A stretch of DNA of 64,000 bases. Origin: Aureococcus anophagefferens. Taxonomy: Eukaryota > Sar > Pelagophyceae > Pelagomonadales > Pelagomonadaceae. Shown in pieces: positions 59,410 through 64,000 of the stretch. The notes beneath the pieces were generated by a model. That model worked only from the letters and a program-made list of their open reading frames with translations. It was not told the origin of the DNA and did not search any database. The translations under genes were made by a program, and so were the position numbers. The stretch is from assembly GCF_000186865.1 (NCBI RefSeq), contig NW_008705568.1, forward strand, positions 521,513 through 585,512. The letters run 5' to 3'. Within the stretch, counting starts at the first letter, position 1. Every line of letters starts with the position of its first letter.

Positions 59410-59571
59410 GGCGGCGCAGCAAAAGAAGCCACAACTCGACGATGGCCCATCACTCAGCTCGTGCTAGGTTCAACGAAACAAAAACTCCCAAATTGAAGCT
59501 ATACAATGCCGCCCCACATGATGGAGTTTTCGACCCGACGAGGTTGACGCGGACCAGACGCGATACGCGCC

Positions 59572-60105
59572 ATGGAGGAGGAGACGTCGAGCACGCGAGA
59601 GCGCGCGTCGTCGCTGCTCGGGCGCTCCGGCGAGGCCAAAATTACCCTTTTCTCGGCGGACGCGCGGGCCGGCGTCTACTACAAACTCCACGTGACCTGC
59701 AGCGCCACGCGGCGCTCCCTCGAGAGCACGCAGCGCTACTCGACGTTCCGCGGCGCCTACCGCGTGCTGCGCCGCTCCGGCGCGACGCTGCCGGCCTTCC
59801 CGCCGAAGATCTACGCGCGCGCGGCGCTCGGCGTCGCGCTCGCGCCGGCGCAGGTCGCGGCGCGGACCGCGGGCCTCGACGCCTACTTCGCCGCGGCCTT
59901 CGCGCGCCTCGACGAGCTCCCCCTGGAGACGCGGCGGCGGTTCTGCGAGGTGCTGTTCCTCGAGGAGGTCGCCGGCGCCGTGCCTCCGCCCGTCGACGCG
60001 GCCTACGCCGCGGAGCCCCGGGACCGCGCGGCGACGCTCTGGACGCCGCCGAGCTCCGCGCCGAGCTACCAGCGCGAGGCCTACGGCGCGCCCGGGCTCG
60101 TGTAG
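59572..60105 (+). CDS. PX-domain (phosphoinositide-binding) protein
   Basis: 177 residues. The PX core has KITLFSADARAGVYYKLHVT, the basic and aromatic STQRYSTFRGAYRVLRRSGA and the proline-rich loop LPAFPPKIYARA, which is the lipid-head-group site. PX domains usually bind PI3P on endosomes. No other domain is seen; the tail is Pro/Ala-rich. Confidence 0.85.
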   Translation: MEEETSSTRERASSLLGRSGEAKITLFSADARAGVYYKLHVTCSATRRSLESTQRYSTFRGAYRVLRRSGATLPAFPPKIYARAALGVALAPAQVAARTAGLDAYFAAAFARLDELPLETRRRFCEVLFLEEVAGAVPPPVDAAYAAEPRDRAATLWTPPSSAPSYQREAYGAPGLV

Positions 60106-60167
60106 TAAACCTCGAGCGAGCTTAAGCGGGAAGAGGCGGGCGGGGGGGGCGGGGGAACGGGGACGGC

Positions 60168-63100
60168 CTAGGCCATGAGCTCCTTGAGGGCGACGGCCTT
60201 GGCCTCGATCTCGGGCCCGCGCGCGTTGCAGTAGTTGGCGTAGAGGGAGACCATCTCGTCCTTCTTCGACGCGGCCGCGGCGCCGAGCGCGCCGTCGTCC
60301 AAATTCGCGAACTGGTGGTAGAGGAGGAGCTTGTCGAGGGACTCGCAGGCGTTGACCGGCTTCTTCGTGATGAGGTCCGCCTTGGCGTTGTCGATGCACT
60401 CGAGGCAGACCTTGTCCGCCAGCGCGACGAGGTAGGACGACGCCTCGTCCGCGCCGAGGCCGTAGCCGTCGGCGACGTCGCCGACGGCCGCCGCGGCGTC
60501 GTCGTCGTCGCCCTCGATGGCCGCGACGGCCTCGGCGGCGAAGAGGGCCTGGACCTTGTTCGCCGGCAGGCCGAGGTCCTTCTTGAGGTCGATGCCCATG
60601 GCGACGGCCGCGTCCCGGAGCTCGGCGGCCTTGGCCGCGGTGTTCGGGTCGTTGTAGCCCTGGGACACCTTGTTGAGCTTGTCGAGCAGGGCGTTCTTCT
60701 TCGCGGCGAAGGACACGTCGCCGAGGTCGACGCCGAGCTTCTCCTCGAGGTTCGCGACGAAGGCCGCGTCCGCGCCGTCGAGCGTCGCTTTTTGGGCGAG
60801 GGCCGCGCCGCAGTACTTCTGGGCGATGGTGTTGCCGACCTCCTGCTTGGCCTTGGCCGCGTCGACGTCGTCGACGCCGAGGACGCCCGGCAGGTGGAAG
60901 ACGGCGTTCGCGTAGCGCTCCTTCTTCGCGTCCGTGATCGCGTCGCCCTCGGAGACCTGGAGCGACGAGAGCACGCACTGCTTGAAGAGGTCCGCCCGGA
61001 GGTCCGGCGGGACGAGCGCGGCGCAGTCCACGGCGTAGGTCCAGGCGCCGCCGAGCTCCTCCGGCTCCGTCGCCAACCCGTTGCCGAGCACGAAGTCGAC
61101 GACGGCCGCGAGCTCCGAGAGCACCTTCTCCGGCGACCCGGCGCCGACGGCCGCGCCCTCGTCGATGCCGAAGGTGCCGCCGGCGCCCTTGTCGACGTTG
61201 AGGTCGTCGCCGGCGTCGATGCCCCGCTTCTTCGCGAGCTGCTCCGGCGTCAGCACGATCTCCTCGAAGGCGCCGACGACGCCCTCGACCAGAGGCTGCA
61301 GGCGATCCTTCGCCGCGGCCGCGAAGGCCGTCTGGGCGTCCTCGTCGCGGAGGTCGAGGCGCGCCTGGAGCTTCGCGAGGCCCTCCTTGTACTCGTCGGC
61401 GACGATGCCGCCGCCGGACGCGCCCATGGCCTCGAGCGCGGATTTCGCGTACGTCGGCAGGAACGTCGCCTTCTTCGCGGCGTAGACGTCCTCGTCCGAG
61501 AGCTCGAGGAACGCCTGGAGCGAATCGAGCTGGGCCTTGCGCTCCACGGAGAGGATCGAGTTCTCGGAGCTGTAGGCGCGGATGCGGTCCGTGTAGGCCC
61601 GCTCCATCTTCTCCTTGAGGAGCGCCGCCGGGAAGTCGACGTTGGCGACCCAGGCGTCCAAGTCCGTCCGGTCCGGCGTCGCCTCCCGGAGCATCTCGCC
61701 GAGCTTGATGTCGAGCTTCGGCGCGAGGATCTGCTCGTGGACGAGCGCCGTGTCGGACGGCGTGAGCGAGAGCGTCTTCGCGAGCGCGCCGAGCTCGGCC
61801 TTGGCGCCGTCGTCGAGCGCGTCGCCGAGCTTCTCGACGTAGACGAGCTTGTAGAGCGACAGGGGCAGCGACTTGCCCGTGACGCCCAACAAATCGTCGA
61901 AGAACGACCCCGCGTCCGCGCCGGACAGGAACGGCGCCGTCTTCACGACGGTCTCGACGCCCTTCTGCACGTCCATGAGCCGCGACACGGACGCCAACGC
62001 TCCCGGCGTGTTCTGGAGCTTCAGCGCGTCCGTGGCGGCCTTGTAGGGCGCCGCGAGCACCTCCCGCACCGCGGACCGGAAGACGCCCTCGGCCGCGCTG
62101 TCCGTCAGCCGCAGGTCGACCTTCATCTTGTCGAGCGACGGCCCGAGCGCCGCCGCCGCCGCGTCGTCGGCGCCGATGCCCGCCTCGACGGCGTCGCGCG
62201 TCGCGGCGACGTAGAGCGGCACCGTGAGCGTCGCCGTCGCCTCGGCGGCCGCGTCCTTGGGCACGGCGAGGATCGTCGCCAGGGATTCCAAACGCGCGTC
62301 GTCGGCGTCGGAGAGCGAGTTGCCGTTGGCCGCCAGGAGCTCGCCGACCTCGGCCGTGTAGCAGTCGAGGTGCATGTCCGACGCCGTCTGGTCGGTGATG
62401 CCGAGCTTCGCACGCGCGCGCGCGAGCATGTCCGGGTTCACGGAGTCGAGCTTCTCCAGCGTGCCCGCGAGGGCCCGGTCGTAGAAGGGCGCGGCGATGG
62501 CCGAGCAGCGGTCCTCGAGGTCCGCCTGCTCCAGCCCGAAGACGGCCCGGACCCGCCCGACCTCGTAGCCGTAGGCCTCGTCGCTCACGCTGTCGGCCGC
62601 CGTGCCCGCGAAGGCGCGGTCCGAGAGGAAGAGGAGCTTGGACACGGTCTTGTGCTCCGCGGACTCGGGGTCTTTGAGGACCTCGTCGCCCGTCCACTGG
62701 AGCTGGCCGTAGACCTCGACGGCGACGTCGTAGTGCGCGTTGCCGGCCGCCTCCGCGTCCAACCCGAGGATCTCGCGGAGGGCGACGAGATCGTTCATCT
62801 CCGCCGTCTTGACGTCGGGCATGCGCATGACCTCGAGGAGGTACTTGGTGTAGATCTGGCAGAGCAGCGCGACCGAGTAGTCGCCGGGCAGGCCGTACTC
62901 GCGGACGACGGCGTCGACCTCCGCGGACGTCACGGTGGTCCAGTCGCCGGCGACGGCGGCGTCCCGCAGGAGGCCCGCGATCTTCGCCTGCATGGCCTTG
63001 TAGCGGCCCTCGACGAGCGTCGGCGCGACGGCCAGGCGCGTCACGCTTCCGCCGACGAGCGCGCCGACGCCGGACACGACGAGCGACCCGGGCATGAGCA

Positions 63101-63499
63101 CGCCGGCGAGCGCCGCGCCGGCGACCGTCGCCGACTTGCTCGCGAGCTCGCCCACCGTCGGGCCCGTCTTCGCGAAGAGGTCCGCCGCGGCGCCGCAGTC
63201 GTCCGCGACCTTGCCGAACGCGTCGGAAGCGGCGGGCGCGCCCACCTGTGGACGCGAGAGGGTCTGCGGCGTGTCTCTCGGGGGCGCGGGGGGGACGTGG
63301 GGCCCTCCGGGGCTGGCGAAGGAGCGGCGCGCCGAACCGGCGAAGGAAACGTGGAAGGACGCTGTTTTCGCGCGAGCATCTGGGCCGTCTGGCGCCCGCT
63401 GCGCGCCGCGTGGCGCGGCAGGGTGTTGCCGCGCGGCAACAGGGAGAACACATCCACCACGAGGGTGAGAAGGAGAATCGAGGCCCGTCGGACGACCAT
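60168..63499 (-). CDS. TIC110: TIC110-like plastid inner-envelope import protein; leader needs a frame break or intron
   Basis: About 1100 residues. Near the mature N-terminus is a hydrophobic stretch (LAGVLMPGSLVVSGVGALVG), then a long all-helical region with repeated LGL-like motifs (LREILGLDAEAAGNAHYDVA, AVFGLEQADLEDRC), as in TIC110/plastid HEAT-like scaffolds. The only ATG with a targeting leader (63499, MVVRRASILLLTLVVDVFSL) is in another frame from the body; the Ser-rich transit-like segment ASFHVSFAGSARRSFAS is in the body frame. A one-base break between 63360 and 63430, or an intron with acceptor near 63246 (TCCACAG), would join them. TIC110 forms part of the import channel or chaperone scaffold. 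Confidence 0.7.
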
Positions 63500-63765
63500 A
63501 CTTGGGCGAGGCTGAGCTACGAGCCGAGCTCGGCTGCAACCTCAATCAACCAAGGCGAAGCGCAGAGATATCCGCCCGAGTCCCCCAAACGGGCCGCGAA
63601 GCCGACGCCGTACGCGCCACGACGGTCGACTTCGTCGCCAGCTGCGGCGCCCTTGGAACCGGCGCTCCGGCGGCCCACGGCGACGCGGGCTCTGCGGTGC
63701 GCAAACCCCACGCTGGTCGCGCACGGAGAGATCGTTGCGCACCCCCTTGGAAAACCTCGACTCCC
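63500..63765. other. Spacer upstream of the TIC110-like gene
   Basis: These 266 bp separate two minus-strand genes: the 3' flank of the PRMT-like gene and the promoter of the TIC110-like gene. No other feature is evident. Confidence 0.4.
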
Positions 63766-64000
63766 TTACGCGATGCTCCCCCCGAGCTTGTAGGCCGCGG
63801 CCTTCGTGACGTCCTTGTCGAGCTTCGCGTCGAAGGCGAGGGAGATCGTGGTGCCGGCCGCGACGGCGACGGGCGCGTCGGCGAGGAGCTGGAGGACCGT
63901 CTGCCAGTGGCTCTTCTGGGCCTCGCCGTTCGCGCCGCGGCTTTTCACCAAAGTCGCGGCGTCGTCGTCGAGGACGAGCGTGGGCCACATGGCCAGCCCG
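63766..64000 (-). CDS. C-terminal end of a protein arginine methyltransferase-like protein (5' truncated by window)
   Basis: 78 codons are visible and the frame is open to the window edge. SHWQTVLQLLADAPVAVAAG followed by TTISLAFDAKLDKD resembles the C-terminal beta-barrel of PRMTs, where T-H-W-x-Q-x-x-x-x-L and a Gly-x-x-I strand are conserved. The catalytic domain lies outside, so activity cannot be judged. Confidence 0.55.
   Translation of the reverse strand, partial: GLAMWPTLVLDDDAATLVKSRGANGEAQKSHWQTVLQLLADAPVAVAAGTTISLAFDAKLDKDVTKAAAYKLGGSIA

Noticed and set aside
59470..63515. Very long open frames on both strands over the TIC110-like gene (over 1000 codons in other frames).
   Set aside because: They are GC-driven shadows: Arg/Gly/Ala-rich, low complexity, without motifs, while the 60168-63250 minus frame has normal protein composition.
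1..64000. Bacterial origin, suggested by the GC content and PqiA-like, amidohydrolase and DUF3089 genes.
   Set aside because: Spliceosomal introns, eL43, NAR1, PI4K, PX and TIC110-like genes and the absence of operons show a eukaryotic nuclear contig.

Overview
This window looks like nuclear DNA from a GC-rich microalga, most likely a stramenopile close to the pelagophyte Aureococcus. The signs are dense GC-rich coding sequence, spliceosomal introns made by short transposon-like insertions (introners), a ribosomal eL43 gene, plastid functions (a TIC110-like translocon, an RSH ppGpp enzyme, a broken pheophorbide-oxygenase-like fragment) and bipartite-looking leader peptides. I recognise 39 genes or gene pieces. 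No tRNA, CRISPR or prokaryotic operon structure is visible.

Layout. 0-7.5 kb: the 3' end of a cysteine-rich PIP-box protein, 1.3 kb with only coding scraps, a 4.7-kb gene with a ubiquitin-like fold ending in LRLRGG and a SAP domain, then a 161-bp tandem array carrying a dead oxygenase tail. 7.5-21 kb: REXO4, a Tat-SF1/CUS2-like splicing factor, a DUF3089 hydrolase, a huge PqiA-like membrane protein, eL43, an unknown acidic protein and a FAM194-thioredoxin fusion split by an introner. 21-38 kb: a TFIIS-N/ASCH/CXXC fusion, amidohydrolase, PAN-DUF4185 protein, FKBP, adenosine-deaminase-like enzyme (with introner), NAR1, a Ly6/uPAR-like surface protein, sulfotransferase-like protein, ABHD10-like protein, two small unknowns, a GH32 enzyme, RSH and an SLC25 carrier. 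38-64 kb: a GT4-GT61 double glycosyltransferase (with introner), a fucosyltransferase-like protein, pirin (80-bp intron with target-site repeats), a membrane protein, PI4K-gamma, an actin-like protein, a protein with a possible RPA-binding tail, an SGNH hydrolase (antisense introner), a PH-PP2C phosphatase, a small membrane protein, an FAD monooxygenase, a methyltransferase, a PX protein, TIC110 and the end of a PRMT.

Two features stand out. First, five introns are bounded by perfect or near-perfect 8-bp direct repeats beginning GC or GT and end in AG. Three belong to one 192-bp element with terminal inverted repeats, present in both orientations and always making a 200-bp intron. A fourth has different terminal repeats but shares the element's internal core. 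Removing each intron restores the reading frame and the uninterrupted target site. Second, from 21.3 to 63.5 kb, 28 consecutive genes alternate strand without exception, with divergent starts 20-354 bp apart and convergent stops often under 50 bp apart (one pair overlaps), so almost every promoter is shared and 3' ends must overlap.

About ten genes carry one-base frame breaks, often in homopolymers, and there is one N (30546). These may be assembly errors rather than real lesions. All functions are read from motifs by eye; no database search was possible.
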